The notes under the pieces are model-generated. The model did no database searches. It was not told the origin of the DNA and was given only the letters and a program-made list of their open reading frames with translations. 37,878 nt of DNA from a virus. Below, one piece after another: positions 5,700 to 16,100 of this stretch. The DNA lies in IMG/VR virus record IMGVR_UViG_3300025099_000006, positions 1 to 37,878 of that record; one strand, written 5' to 3'. Made by a program: the position numbers and the translations under genes. How positions within the stretch are numbered: the stretch's first letter is position 1; the number at the start of each line of letters is the position of its first letter.

Positions 5700-8600
5700 C
5701 TAACCTATAATTGCGTAAACAGAAACTACGCCTTCCATAATTGCTGTACTTTGTGCATTTTGGCTATCGTCTGCTATATAAAAATAAAATCCATCTGCAT
5801 AATTAGTTGTGGAATTTGTAGTGCCTGATGAAACTACACCACGAGCAAAAGCATGACTTGTATCTGATGAACTCCACCTCCAAGTAGAGCTATAATCATA
5901 TGAACCATTTTTTAGAGAGTTAGTGTATATTGCTCTACCATTTAACTGACCACCATGACCTGATGTATTGTTATAATTTTGTTTAGGATTATCTACATCA
6001 TTACCACTAAATGCAGCACGAGCACCACCATCACCTCTTTGTAAAGGAAACCCTGCCGATACTGTTTTAGATGTTTGTATTCTATCACTACTGTCGTAGG
6101 CACTAAATATACTCATTTTTACATTATTACCAGAAAGAATACTAGATGAACCATTGTAAGGTTTAAAAGTAAAATGGTTTCCACTTGCTGCAAAACCAAC
6201 ACCATAATAATTAATTTCATATGCTCTAACATTTGCTGCTGTATAACCTGATGGTAAACTAATTAAAACATTTTGTGCTGTGCTAGAACCATCTACTCTA
6301 AAATCATAAGAGCCACAGAATATTCTAGCATCTGATGGAGCAGGTAAATTAGTTAATTGTGAACCATCAACAGCAGGAATTTTTGCGTTTGCATCTAAGG
6401 TAACTGTATTATGTGCAGCAGTTCCTGATTTTACGCCTAATTGTATTTCTGTAGCTGATAATGCTTTACCTATAAGTTGCGTACCAGAAGTTGCTATCGC
6501 TCCAGCATCAGTTGCAAAATAATTAGTACCAATAGCAAGAGAGCTGTGTCCTTCAGATATACCACCATTAATATTTATTTTACCTGTAGCAGTATCAGAT
6601 ATTGCTTCAGCAGATATGCCTAGATAGTTGCTTGTAGTTAGGTTGGATGTACTGCCTGACTGAGCATCAAGCTGATGTATAATATTATTTTCACTACCAG
6701 AACCAAAATTAATTAACGCTTGAGTTTTAGAATAATTACTACTTACATTTGGATAGCGTGTAGCTGATGAAGAAAATTCTTGTACTGAACCATTAGTAAC
6801 GCTTGTACCTGATACTGTAATTACACAAAAAATACCTTTATCAGCATTTGATGCACTTCCAGAAGTAGTTGCTCTTACAATTACAGTTTTGCCACTTGCT
6901 ATTTTAACACTTCCACATTCTCCAAAAGCACCATTTAAAACAGTTATATTAGATATTTGTGATGTACTTCCCCATGTTAAAGTAGTGTTACTTAATGTAG
7001 CTGATTGTGAGTATAAAGCGTAAGATTGAGATAAATAAGTAATTACAATGACACCATTATTATCTACGCTTAAAGTAGTGTCTAAAGACATATTACCGTA
7101 ACCTGTATCTACTCGATTTCCTACAGCTTGAGCTGAACCAAAAGAAATACTTGTTCCTGATACTGTACCTACAGTTGTGTAAATATCAGCAGTTGAATCA
7201 GATTGACTGTTTTCACAATATAAAAACACAACTCTATTTTCTGTTGAAGAATATGCACATATAACATTATCAGAAGCATATTCACTTGGTGTAGCAATAG
7301 TAACAGTCGTTCTGCTACCTTGAGTAAAAGTTGTTCCATCTAAATTGATTACAATACAAACTGCATTATTTGTTCCAGATTTTATTCCTGATACTATAAT
7401 TTTTTGTGCAGTTGTATCGTAAGTTATATTAGCATTTTGAAAGCCACTACCTGACCACGCATTAGAATCTATAACAGTTTGTGTACCAAGTGTTAATGTA
7501 GCACTTGAACCTGTACCACTAAAAGTAGCAGTTGTAGCAGTTAAATAATCATTACTATTTAATGCAATAACCACATATTTATCTTGGTTTGGTTCATAAA
7601 TTATACCTGCATTTCTTTCTTTTCCAGCATCAAAATTAACAGTTGTACCTCTAGTTATTGTTTTTAAATCAGTTGATGAAATTGTATTAGGTGTTAAATA
7701 CATATTAGTTGTATTTGCTACTCTATATAAATTTACAAATTGATTAGTTGCACCCATTGCAACTTGACCTTCTTCTGCATTACTAACAGTATTTGTAGAT
7801 AATGTTCCTGTTCCTGAAGATATTGTTGGTAATGCAACTTCTTTTGCCTTACCTGCTGCCGTAAGTACAACTGGTTTTCTAATAGCTATAGCACCATCTG
7901 CGACTTTGTTTACAGTTCCAGAACTTGCTGGAAGGTTTGTTAATGCTGAACCATCTACGGCTGGTAACTTTGAGCTGCCGTCTAACTGGACCACATTGTT
8001 TGCTCCTGTTCCAGCAGTAAGTGTTGCGGCAGTTCCAAGACCAAGATTACTTCTTGATGTTGATGCTGAAGTAACATCACCTAAGTTACTAGCTTTAGAC
8101 ATAAATCCAGAAGCAGAGAAGGAGCTTTCAACCCATGTGTTGTTAGAGCTTCTTACAAATAATTGATTGCTTGAGCTATTAAAATATAAAGCTCCTGTAA
8201 TAAGAGTGTTGCCATCATTGTCTACTGATGGAGCTGATCCTTTAGCCCCCAGGTATCTATCATCAAAACTGTCAAAAGAAGCTGCTGCACTTGTTGCTGA
8301 CGAGGATGCAGATGACGCAGAGCTTGCACCAGCCGTAGCAGAGCTTGCAGCAGCAGTTGCCGAAGCCGCAGCTTCACTAGCTTTTGTAGTTGCTGTATCT
8401 TTGTGTCCAGAAGCAGTTGATGCGGATGTAGCAGCTTCACCAGCCTTTGTAGTTGCCGTATCTTTATGACCAGATGCCGTTGTCGCAGAGCTTGCTGCTG
8501 CTGTTGCAGAGCTTGCTGATGCTGTTGCAGAGGTAGCTGCTTCGCCAGCTTTCGTAGTTGCTGTTGCCGCAGAGCTGGCTACACTTGCTGCATCAGCAAG

Positions 8601-9539
8601 AGCTACCCAGGCAGAGCCATTCCATGCATACATAAGATTGGAAGAAGTGTTCCAATACAATGCACCATTAGCTAAAGCATCTCCATCATTATCTGTTGAA
8701 GGAGCTGATGATTTTGCACCTAAATATTTATCATCAAAGCTATCAAAGGATGCTGCTGCTGCCGTAGCACTACTAGCCGAAGCTGTTGCTGAAGTTGCCG
8801 AAGCAGTTGCACTTGTACTTGCTTCAGCAGCTTTTGTAGTCGCTGTTGCAGCCGCAGTTGTAGCTGTTGCAGCATCTACTAATAATGTGTATTTAGCTGA
8901 GTTAGCATTAGATGTAAGGGGCTGGGATCCAGAGGATGTATGACCACTGTTTATTTGAAAAATATTATTTGTTGAAGTGTCTTTAACTATATCTCTTTCA
9001 GAGTAAACTGTAGACGCAGCCCAATTACCTCTGTTTGTTCCAAGTGTTGTTGATATTGAAAGATTACCATTACTATCAAAACCAAATAATTTATTAGCTC
9101 TATCAGTTGCAGAATCCGCAAATTCAGTTGTTGTAATTGTATTTGTAACAGAAGCCTTAATAGATCTATCAACCTCTTCTTTAATCTGTTGCACATGCAT
9201 TGTGAGACGATCTAAACCTTCCTCGTGAGACTCGGCTGGGAAAGGATCGTTTTCAACATAATCGTGAGTTTGAGTTAAAGGTACTACTCTTTGTATAATA
9301 ACAGTCTCGGTATTAGTTGGTGTATTGCCACCAGTAAAAGTTACATTACCACCAGAAGCAGATCCTACTCCTGACACATTGTAGTGAGTTGAAATAGTTT
9401 TTAATGTTTCGGTCCCAGTAGCAGATCTTATATAAACTTTTAGATCTGAGTTTGCTAATATCTTAAAGTTGTAAGCAAAAACAGTTGTAGATCCATTTCC
9501 TGAAAACGATACTTTGTTTGATGTTGTTGATAATGTCAT
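5700..9539 (-). CDS. Tail fibre / receptor-binding protein, T7 gp17-like N-terminus
   Basis: Binds the host surface. Residues 1-130 are a T7-type fibre anchor (FAYNFKILANSDLKVYI, then HDYVENDPFPAESHEEGLDR and a helix). From about 215 to 445 runs an Ala/Ser/Thr-rich coiled-coil repeat, interrupted by two copies of a globular module starting FDSFDD(K/R)YLGAK. Residues of about 600-1010 hold repeated 50-residue strands with GTS and TFG-like turns, which suggests a beta-propeller or stacked beta fold. Two copies of a KxPAVDGSxLTNLPA linker flank this part. The C-terminus is Gly/Ser/Tyr-rich and ends EGVVSVYAIIG. At 1279 residues it is more than twice T7 gp17 (553). Base composition changes at about residue 435. 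Confidence 0.92.
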   Translation of the reverse strand: MTLSTTSNKVSFSGNGSTTVFAYNFKILANSDLKVYIRSATGTETLKTISTHYNVSGVGSASGGNVTFTGGNTPTNTETVIIQRVVPLTQTHDYVENDPFPAESHEEGLDRLTMHVQQIKEEVDRSIKASVTNTITTTEFADSATDRANKLFGFDSNGNLSISTTLGTNRGNWAASTVYSERDIVKDTSTNNIFQINSGHTSSGSQPLTSNANSAKYTLLVDAATATTAAATATTKAAEASTSATASATSATASASSATAAAASFDSFDDKYLGAKSSAPSTDNDGDALANGALYWNTSSNLMYAWNGSAWVALADAASVASSAATATTKAGEAATSATASASSATAAASSATTASGHKDTATTKAGEAATSASTASGHKDTATTKASEAAASATAAASSATAGASSASSASSSATSAAASFDSFDDRYLGAKGSAPSVDNDGNTLITGALYFNSSSNQLFVRSSNNTWVESSFSASGFMSKASNLGDVTSASTSRSNLGLGTAATLTAGTGANNVVQLDGSSKLPAVDGSALTNLPASSGTVNKVADGAIAIRKPVVLTAAGKAKEVALPTISSGTGTLSTNTVSNAEEGQVAMGATNQFVNLYRVANTTNMYLTPNTISSTDLKTITRGTTVNFDAGKERNAGIIYEPNQDKYVVIALNSNDYLTATTATFSGTGSSATLTLGTQTVIDSNAWSGSGFQNANITYDTTAQKIIVSGIKSGTNNAVCIVINLDGTTFTQGSRTTVTIATPSEYASDNVICAYSSTENRVVFLYCENSQSDSTADIYTTVGTVSGTSISFGSAQAVGNRVDTGYGNMSLDTTLSVDNNGVIVITYLSQSYALYSQSATLSNTTLTWGSTSQISNITVLNGAFGECGSVKIASGKTVIVRATTSGSASNADKGIFCVITVSGTSVTNGSVQEFSSSATRYPNVSSNYSKTQALINFGSGSENNIIHQLDAQSGSTSNLTTSNYLGISAEAISDTATGKININGGISEGHSSLAIGTNYFATDAGAIATSGTQLIGKALSATEIQLGVKSGTAAHNTVTLDANAKIPAVDGSQLTNLPAPSDARIFCGSYDFRVDGSSTAQNVLISLPSGYTAANVRAYEINYYGVGFAASGNHFTFKPYNGSSSILSGNNVKMSIFSAYDSSDRIQTSKTVSAGFPLQRGDGGARAAFSGNDVDNPKQNYNNTSGHGGQLNGRAIYTNSLKNGSYDYSSTWRWSSSDTSHAFARGVVSSGTTNSTTNYADGFYFYIADDSQNAQSTAIMEGVVSVYAIIG
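8280..8880. repeat. Degenerate coiled-coil repeats in the fibre gene
   Basis: Imperfect repeats encode alternating Ala/Ser/Thr stretches, with the longer unit TASGHKDTATTKAGEAAT recurring. The globular module FDSFDD(K/R)YLGAK occurs twice, ending near 8270 and 8755 on the plus coordinates. These are coding repeats, not a CRISPR array: unit length and spacing are irregular. Confidence 0.7.
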
Positions 9540-9540
9540 T

Positions 9541-12500
9541 TTAGTAACCCTTTATTTGTAATAATTTTTGTTCTCTTTTTTCTTTGTCATAATGATTTCT
9601 GAACTCCACTCCATATTTGTAATTTCTTGGTCTTGCTAAAATTCTTTTAAAAACCAATCTTCTTCTTGCATTAACTTGACGACTTGCAATCCCAATGCAT
9701 GTATCTCTTGCCTCTAAATCTGTCTTGCCACTGTCAATAAATCTTTGTTTATTTACTTGATATTTTCTGTCTGCTTTTAATCTTGGCTCAATAAAAATAT
9801 TGTAATCTTTTGCAAATTCCTTCTGCAAAAATAAATACATATCTTTTCCATTATCCATTTTAGTAAAATTAAAATTGACACCATCAAAGCTATATCTTGG
9901 TTTAACTAACGAAGGTCCAGCACCAAATAGAAACCAATCTTTTTGAAGATTTGTTAATTGTTCTGGTGCAAATGGTTTTGATGCAAAGGGATTAAAAAAT
10001 GAAGACCAACCTATTTTGCTTTGTTTCATTTCTCTTCCATGCAAATCTAAGTATGGATTTACAGTATCGCTTAACCAAGGAATCCCAGTATTAATTTTAT
10101 CTATTATATCCATATGCTGTCTTAAAACTGGATCTACTATTTTAGCCATTTGTTTAATAACGGCTGGGGTAAAACTTGATGCCATTTGATACAACCAATT
10201 CTCACCATATCTTTCTGGCTCAAAGGCTACCTTTATAAAAGTGTCAGCTCCTTGAGCAAAAGTTTTGTTTAAAATTGCATTTTCTAAAGCTAATACGCCA
10301 CCCCAAAATCTTTGTGTAATAGTATCCTCATCATCAATTAACTCTGGATCATTCAGTATTTTATGAAAATCTTTGCCAATCATCATCCAGGAAGAAAAAG
10401 GCTCAAAACCTCTGTATGGCACATATTTTTTAGATCCGTCTTTGCCAATTACCAAGTAAGAATAATCTGGTATATTTGCGACACGCTTTGTATTTCTAAC
10501 AATTTTTCCTTTTTCAGAATATTCTGATTTTAATGTACCGCCAGTCATTCTAGGATATTCTGTGCCATCCTCGTCTACATAAACATTGTCAGCTAATTGA
10601 TAGCCTACAAACATTAACATAGATCCACTAGCCATTCTTGTAATAGCTTCTTCTCTTTCTCTTGCAGTACCACTAAGTATTTTTCTTTTAGCTTCACCAT
10701 GAATCAAACCAAGAGGAGATCCATCTCTAAAAGTAACCATAGCGATGTTGTATGGCGTTTTAAAGAAAGGCATAAACCATCTTAATCCAGAAGATGATAT
10801 TATTTTTTGCATGTCTTTAGCGTTGCCTTTTAGTTCTGATTGAAAAGTTAAATAATCAGCATCTTTTTGAGATCTTAATAAAGCTTCTTCTGGAGGATCA
10901 GCCATAAACTCTGCAATATAATTTATCTTTTCATCACCAGTTAATCCTTTAGATTTTGCAGATCTTTGAGCTTCTATAGATATACTATGTCTTTGAGCTA
11001 ATACTTTAAAAAACACATCTTCAGCATCTAGCATTCCAGTTGGAAAATTAATTGTTTTTCCTAAACCATTAATCATATGACCGACCATTGGTAGATCAGG
11101 ATCAGACGCACTTGTGTTCATTATTGATTCCGATGATATAGCTCTTTGCCTTCCACCAGGCAGATCTATTTTTGTTTGTGCGCCTATTTGTTGTGGCTTT
11201 GCCCCACCCACTGAAACTGATCCCATTGCGGATAAGCCTTCCCATACACTCATAATAGTTGCTAATGTTGCGTTATTGACCTCATCAAGTTTAAGACCAC
11301 CATAATCTAATCCAAGGGCATTCGCAGTAGATCCAACAGTTCCCATAGCATATTGTTCTAGTGTGTTTTTACCTAACATAAGAAGATTACCAAAGATATT
11401 TCTCATATGAGAAAGAGGAGAGCTTAACAAAGCATTAACCCAAAACTCGTTTGCTCTCTCAAAGTATTGAGCTGTTTTTCCTTCTTTGGCATATTTGTAA
11501 AATTGCCTAGTAAATTTATGTCTTCTGTTTTCTGGAAGATCTTGCCAGTTAGAAAAGAATTGCGTTATTTTTTCTTTTCCACCAAGAGTATCAAGAGTAA
11601 TTAAAGCTTCTTCTTCTGATAATATTTTTCCATCAACCACATTATCTGATTGTTCAGCTTTTGTTGTTGCAAAGCTTTCAGGTCTACCCTGTCTTTGTAC
11701 TACTTGATTTTCTGGTCCAAAATCAGATCCCCTTCTAAGGGCTACTAAACCACGACCAAGATTTGTTTTTATTCCAGATATTTTTAATTGAACATTTGCT
11801 ACTATTTCAAATTGTCTTCTTGCTTCCAATATAAATGCATCACTTTTATCTTCGCCTGTTCTTATCTTTGAAATCATTGCGTTAAGCTTTCTGCTTTCAA
11901 TATTATACAATGTACTCATTGCCATTACATAAGGCATAGGGGGTATCTCACCAGGCTTATTAGCAAGTATTCTTGATAAAGCTTTTTTGTCTGAGAGAAG
12001 TGTTATGTCAGAGATATGTTGCATAAGCTCAAAAGACATTTTTTCAGCACCGCCAGACTCAGCATCAAATGCTTTTGCATATCTTCTAGCAATGTACGCA
12101 ATACCTTTTTCTATATCTAAATCTTCTGGTATCTTTCTGTTAGTAGGATCTAATACACCATCTTTAGTTCCTATGACTCTTACATTACCTATAATGCCAT
12201 CGTTAAGCATTGGATCTGTAAATATTTCATTTGAAATATCATTTAAGTCTTCATTATCACTTAGACGAAGCCAATTAACTTCTTCTTGTCCGTAAGTAAC
12301 TCCTTCGTCTTCTAGTATTTTTCTTATTTTTGCTTGTTGTTCTTCTGGAGACAAATTAACATTTTCATTAACTCGTGTGACTTCGTTTTGCAATGCTTCT
12401 TGTTTTGCTCTAAATGCTTTGTGCTGTTTTACAAAAGGAAGTTCATCAGTATATTTTTCAATAAATTTTAATAAGTCTTTTGGATTTATACCCATAACAC

Positions 12501-12870
12501 CAGCAAGATTGACTGTATCTGGAGTTAGCTCACCTTTAAAGCCACCATCATCATAATTAAGTTCATCCATAGTAAGATCGGCATCAGGATCTTCAAGCTC
12601 TTCTTCAGAATTATCTGCTAATCCAAAACCACCATCCATATCTTCTGGGGCTACAAATACATCTTCTGTATTATCTGGTTCCACTTCTGAAACCTGGCTT
12701 CCAATTTCTGGAAATTCTACTTTCTCTGGGGTATCTTCTTTAGGTAAAGCAGTAGTGTCTACAGGATCCACTTCTGGGACATCTGGATTATTGTTTGCCT
12801 GTTCTGTAAGTACCTCTTCTGGACCACCACTTGCTACGGAGTCTAAAGCCAGCTCTTCTACTTCATTCAT
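9541..12870 (-). CDS. Large internal virion (ejection) protein, 1109 aa
   Basis: Placed where T7 has its large ejected core protein gp16. The first 110 residues are acidic and low-complexity. The middle contains a motif often seen in large phage ejection proteins (WVNALLSSPLSHMRNIFGN, about residue 480) and a hydrophobic segment near 760 (SGSMLMFVGYQLADNVYV). The C-terminus is basic (LVFKRILARPRNYKYG). No transglycosylase signature is visible, unlike T7 gp16. It probably enters the cell with the DNA. The start has no clear ribosome site and lies ten bases past the T-tract of a terminator, which would lower its yield. Confidence 0.7.
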   Translation of the reverse strand: MNEVEELALDSVASGGPEEVLTEQANNNPDVPEVDPVDTTALPKEDTPEKVEFPEIGSQVSEVEPDNTEDVFVAPEDMDGGFGLADNSEEELEDPDADLTMDELNYDDGGFKGELTPDTVNLAGVMGINPKDLLKFIEKYTDELPFVKQHKAFRAKQEALQNEVTRVNENVNLSPEEQQAKIRKILEDEGVTYGQEEVNWLRLSDNEDLNDISNEIFTDPMLNDGIIGNVRVIGTKDGVLDPTNRKIPEDLDIEKGIAYIARRYAKAFDAESGGAEKMSFELMQHISDITLLSDKKALSRILANKPGEIPPMPYVMAMSTLYNIESRKLNAMISKIRTGEDKSDAFILEARRQFEIVANVQLKISGIKTNLGRGLVALRRGSDFGPENQVVQRQGRPESFATTKAEQSDNVVDGKILSEEEALITLDTLGGKEKITQFFSNWQDLPENRRHKFTRQFYKYAKEGKTAQYFERANEFWVNALLSSPLSHMRNIFGNLLMLGKNTLEQYAMGTVGSTANALGLDYGGLKLDEVNNATLATIMSVWEGLSAMGSVSVGGAKPQQIGAQTKIDLPGGRQRAISSESIMNTSASDPDLPMVGHMINGLGKTINFPTGMLDAEDVFFKVLAQRHSISIEAQRSAKSKGLTGDEKINYIAEFMADPPEEALLRSQKDADYLTFQSELKGNAKDMQKIISSSGLRWFMPFFKTPYNIAMVTFRDGSPLGLIHGEAKRKILSGTAREREEAITRMASGSMLMFVGYQLADNVYVDEDGTEYPRMTGGTLKSEYSEKGKIVRNTKRVANIPDYSYLVIGKDGSKKYVPYRGFEPFSSWMMIGKDFHKILNDPELIDDEDTITQRFWGGVLALENAILNKTFAQGADTFIKVAFEPERYGENWLYQMASSFTPAVIKQMAKIVDPVLRQHMDIIDKINTGIPWLSDTVNPYLDLHGREMKQSKIGWSSFFNPFASKPFAPEQLTNLQKDWFLFGAGPSLVKPRYSFDGVNFNFTKMDNGKDMYLFLQKEFAKDYNIFIEPRLKADRKYQVNKQRFIDSGKTDLEARDTCIGIASRQVNARRRLVFKRILARPRNYKYGVEFRNHYDKEKREQKLLQIKGY

Positions 12871-12880
12871 GTTTGGGTAT

Positions 12881-12903
12881 AAAAAAAGGATGCGTAAGCA
12901 TCC
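12881..12903 (-). terminator. Rho-independent terminator ahead of the 1109-aa gene
   Basis: On the minus strand a perfect six-pair stem GGATGC/GCATCC with a four-base loop is followed by seven T residues. It lies between the 49-residue gene and the start of the 1109-residue gene in the same direction. It may act as an attenuator that limits expression of the last virion protein and the fibre. Confidence 0.88.
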
Positions 12904-12936
12904 TAATATATATTTTTATAATCTGATTTCGCTACA

Positions 12937-13086
12937 TTAGCTACTATTTTTTGTATCTAACTCAGGTCTTAAATTAATAGATCCATCACTATCTGCAATT
13001 GGATCTGTTGTTACTAATTGAAATGTCCTGGAGTTGGATCCATAGCGTTGTTTAATGTTTTCTATTTCTTGATCTGATAATGCCAT
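12937..13086 (-). CDS. Small hypothetical protein (49 aa)
   Basis: A 49-residue frame starting MALSDQEIENIKQRYGSN, with a near-perfect AAGGAG ribosome site five bases upstream, lying between two virion genes on the same strand. It is polar, with no cysteine and no membrane segment. The strong ribosome site and clean spacing argue that it is real. Function unknown; by position it may be a minor virion or assembly protein. A terminator follows within 35 bases. Confidence 0.7.
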   Translation of the reverse strand: MALSDQEIENIKQRYGSNSRTFQLVTTDPIADSDGSINLRPELDTKNSS

Positions 13087-13139
13087 GTTAACTCCTTAAT
13101 TGCGCAGATCTATAAATATAATCTGTTCATTTTTCCTGT

Positions 13140-16100
13140 CTAGTTAATTTGATCTTGATTGTCATTTTGTCCATCTAACTGACTTAACATGTATCCAGCC
13201 ATAGGAATTGATACACCATATCTCTTAACAATATTAATAATTCTATCATCATAAATTACATAATTATGCGTACTTTTATCTCCACCTTTTCTAGACATTT
13301 GATCATCATACTTTAATCCTTTAATATTGTGTTTTACTAAATATTTTCTTAACTCTTCTGCAACATCTGATCCAAAAAATCCAACATCATCATCTTGGTG
13401 AATCTTTGTCATTGATTTTTTAATTGTCATTAAAACTGTTTCTCCAGGTAAAGTGTCAAATATATCTTCTAAAAACTTATCAAGATCACCTTCGTATGTA
13501 AACTCCATCATTTTTTCAGAATCGCCAAAAATTTCATCCATCTCTCTTTCAGCTACATCTTGAAACTTGTCCATACTCATATTATTTTCTTCAAGAAGAT
13601 CTTTAACAAGATTACTTAATGATTCTCGCACATCTCTATTTACATAATCATTATAATCTATTGTTTGAGATGGCTTTATATCAACCTCTGTTTCATACAT
13701 AGATCCTGTATTTTCTATTTTAATTTCACCATCGTTAATAAGGTTCATCAATTCGCTTGTATTATTATCTAGCTCTCTTTGTTTATCTTTCGCATCATTC
13801 AGCTTGTTTCTTAAATTTTCATAGTCTTCAGTATATCTGTCGTAATTATTTCTCAATACTTCATCATGTCGTTTTTTCAAAAGATCAGGATTTCGTTGAA
13901 ACATAAAAAGTGAGTCGTCAACACCTTGAGATTTTTGATCTGTTGGATCTTCACTCATAATGTATTTTGCTGTTCCATCAGGATTATCACCAGCATACTT
14001 AGAGACAGTATTAGTGTCTCCAATTCCAGTAAGAGTTTCTTTGTATGTCAAAGCAACCCACCTAAGTCGACTATCGCCAAAAATATTATATTTTTTAAAA
14101 AACTCTTCTTCTGAAAGATCACCATATTTTATAAAATCTGGGACTCTACGATTGTTTGAGACTGCTGGTCCATCTGTTAGGCTTTCAAGAAATTTAAGTG
14201 GATCTTCTTTTGTTTTATTAAGATGATCAATTGTTCTTTGAATTATGTCTTTATATATAGAAGAAAATTCATCCTTTCTATTATAAGCAGATTCATTTTT
14301 TTCTATTTCATATTTTCTAATTTCAATTGACTGATCTATATCTTTCTTTTTTTGATCATATGAATCTTCAACAACATCTTTTAAAGTCAATTCTGGCATT
14401 TCTTCAGGATCATAATGCTTTATCATGTCTGACCAAAATCTATATTTTTGAGCTTCATTTCCATCTAATGAATCTGTTAAATTTGTTCTTCTTCCATCTT
14501 TAATAGTCTCTACACCAGATATTTCTACTCGCTTACCAAGAAAACCTTTATAGATCTCACTGACTTCTTCTTCCTCTGCAAAGTATAATCCATGACTATA
14601 TGCCTGGTGTCCTTCACCAGATCCAATTTTAGATACATCAAACTCATCAAATTGATGTGGGCTTCCATGAAATAAAGTTATAGGTTCATTTTCAATTTCA
14701 TTTTCTTTTTTAAATTTTTCGTTAATTAATTGATTATACATGTCTATTATTTCTTCTGAATAATTTCCTTGCATAGTATCTTTTTGAGCTAATCTAATTC
14801 CTATTTCTGTTTTTGGATAAAGAGTTCCATAGTCTTTATTAAAAGGATTTAGATCAATATTATTATCTTTCTCAAATTTTAATATTCTTGCATTTATTTC
14901 TTCCATCTCTTTTACAAGAATCTGCTTGTTTGTTGGACCATCAGGTTTATCTATATCAACAGATCCACTACCACCTTCATCATCAGGCATCCAAGGATTA
15001 GGATTGTCTGGTATTTTCATATCTTCGTAGATCTCGTTAAGCTTGTTGTAAGCTTTTTTTGTAAGAGGTACGGCTTGTTCAAAAGCTGGACCAAAAACAG
15101 CACCAAGAGCATATGAAGAAACTAGGCTTGTTTTATTTAGTTCTGTTGGAAAAGGATTGTTTTCTGGTGGTGACATTCCACCAAATGTTTCTGGATTTGT
15201 AGCTTGCCCTTGTATTTGATATTGTTGCATCTGGTAATCAAAGGCAGATGAATATACGCCACCTTCTACAGAAACAAGCATTGTTGGTGAAAGCATTGCT
15301 TTCATTATTTTTGAAGCAAGCGTTCCTTTACCAACCTTCCCAGATAATTTAGCTAATAATTTTGCCCCACCTTTATAGATAAGACCTCCTGTCCATGTGC
15401 TTGGATCTGTTCCTATACCTCTTAAAGCTCTAAAAATACCATCCCAGGCAACACCATCAAATTTTTGGTTTTCATCTTCATACCAAAGGTTTGCAACACC
15501 AGTCGCTTCGCTATCTTCGTACATTTTTAAAAGACGATATATATCAAGTTTAGATTCATTTGATAGCTTGTTAAATTGATCTAATGCAACACCACCATAT
15601 ACAAGATTATTTGCAATCCTAGCAACAAATTCTAAAGCCCATTCAGATATTTCTTCTGGGCTTGCATTATAATTAAAATCCATAGGCTTATACATTTCTG
15701 GAAATAAATTTGGATCTTCATATAATCTTTGTGCAGATTCTTGCCATAAGAAAATACCATCTTCACTTTTATAGTTGTGAAGAATTTCTCCACCTCTTGA
15801 GTTTACAAATGGATTTTCTTGCTGGCTTTCTTCTGGATTCATAACCCCTAGAGGATTCTCATCAGTATAAAAAGTATTAAAAGGACTTAAACCTTTTTCC
15901 GTACTTTCGTCATAATGCCTACGAGCATTAGATAACATATCTTTACCAATTTTGTCTTTATGTAACTCTTGAGTGTTGCCTTCAAAATTATTATTTTTTA
16001 GATATTCTATTTGTTCATCTGTGGTGTATGGATTTATTAAAGGATAAAAACCTTCTTCAGTATTAGGTGCGCCTATCGAAAGTTCTGTCATAGTTTTACC

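Noticed and set aside
8167-8469. Rightward 100-codon frame rich in Ala and Val
   Set aside because: It is the antisense image of the coiled-coil repeats of the fibre gene; composition is a by-product of the repeats and it has no ribosome site or context.
8280-8880. Possible CRISPR array
   Set aside because: The repeats are imperfect, variable in length and in frame with the fibre coiled coil; no constant repeat or unique spacers.
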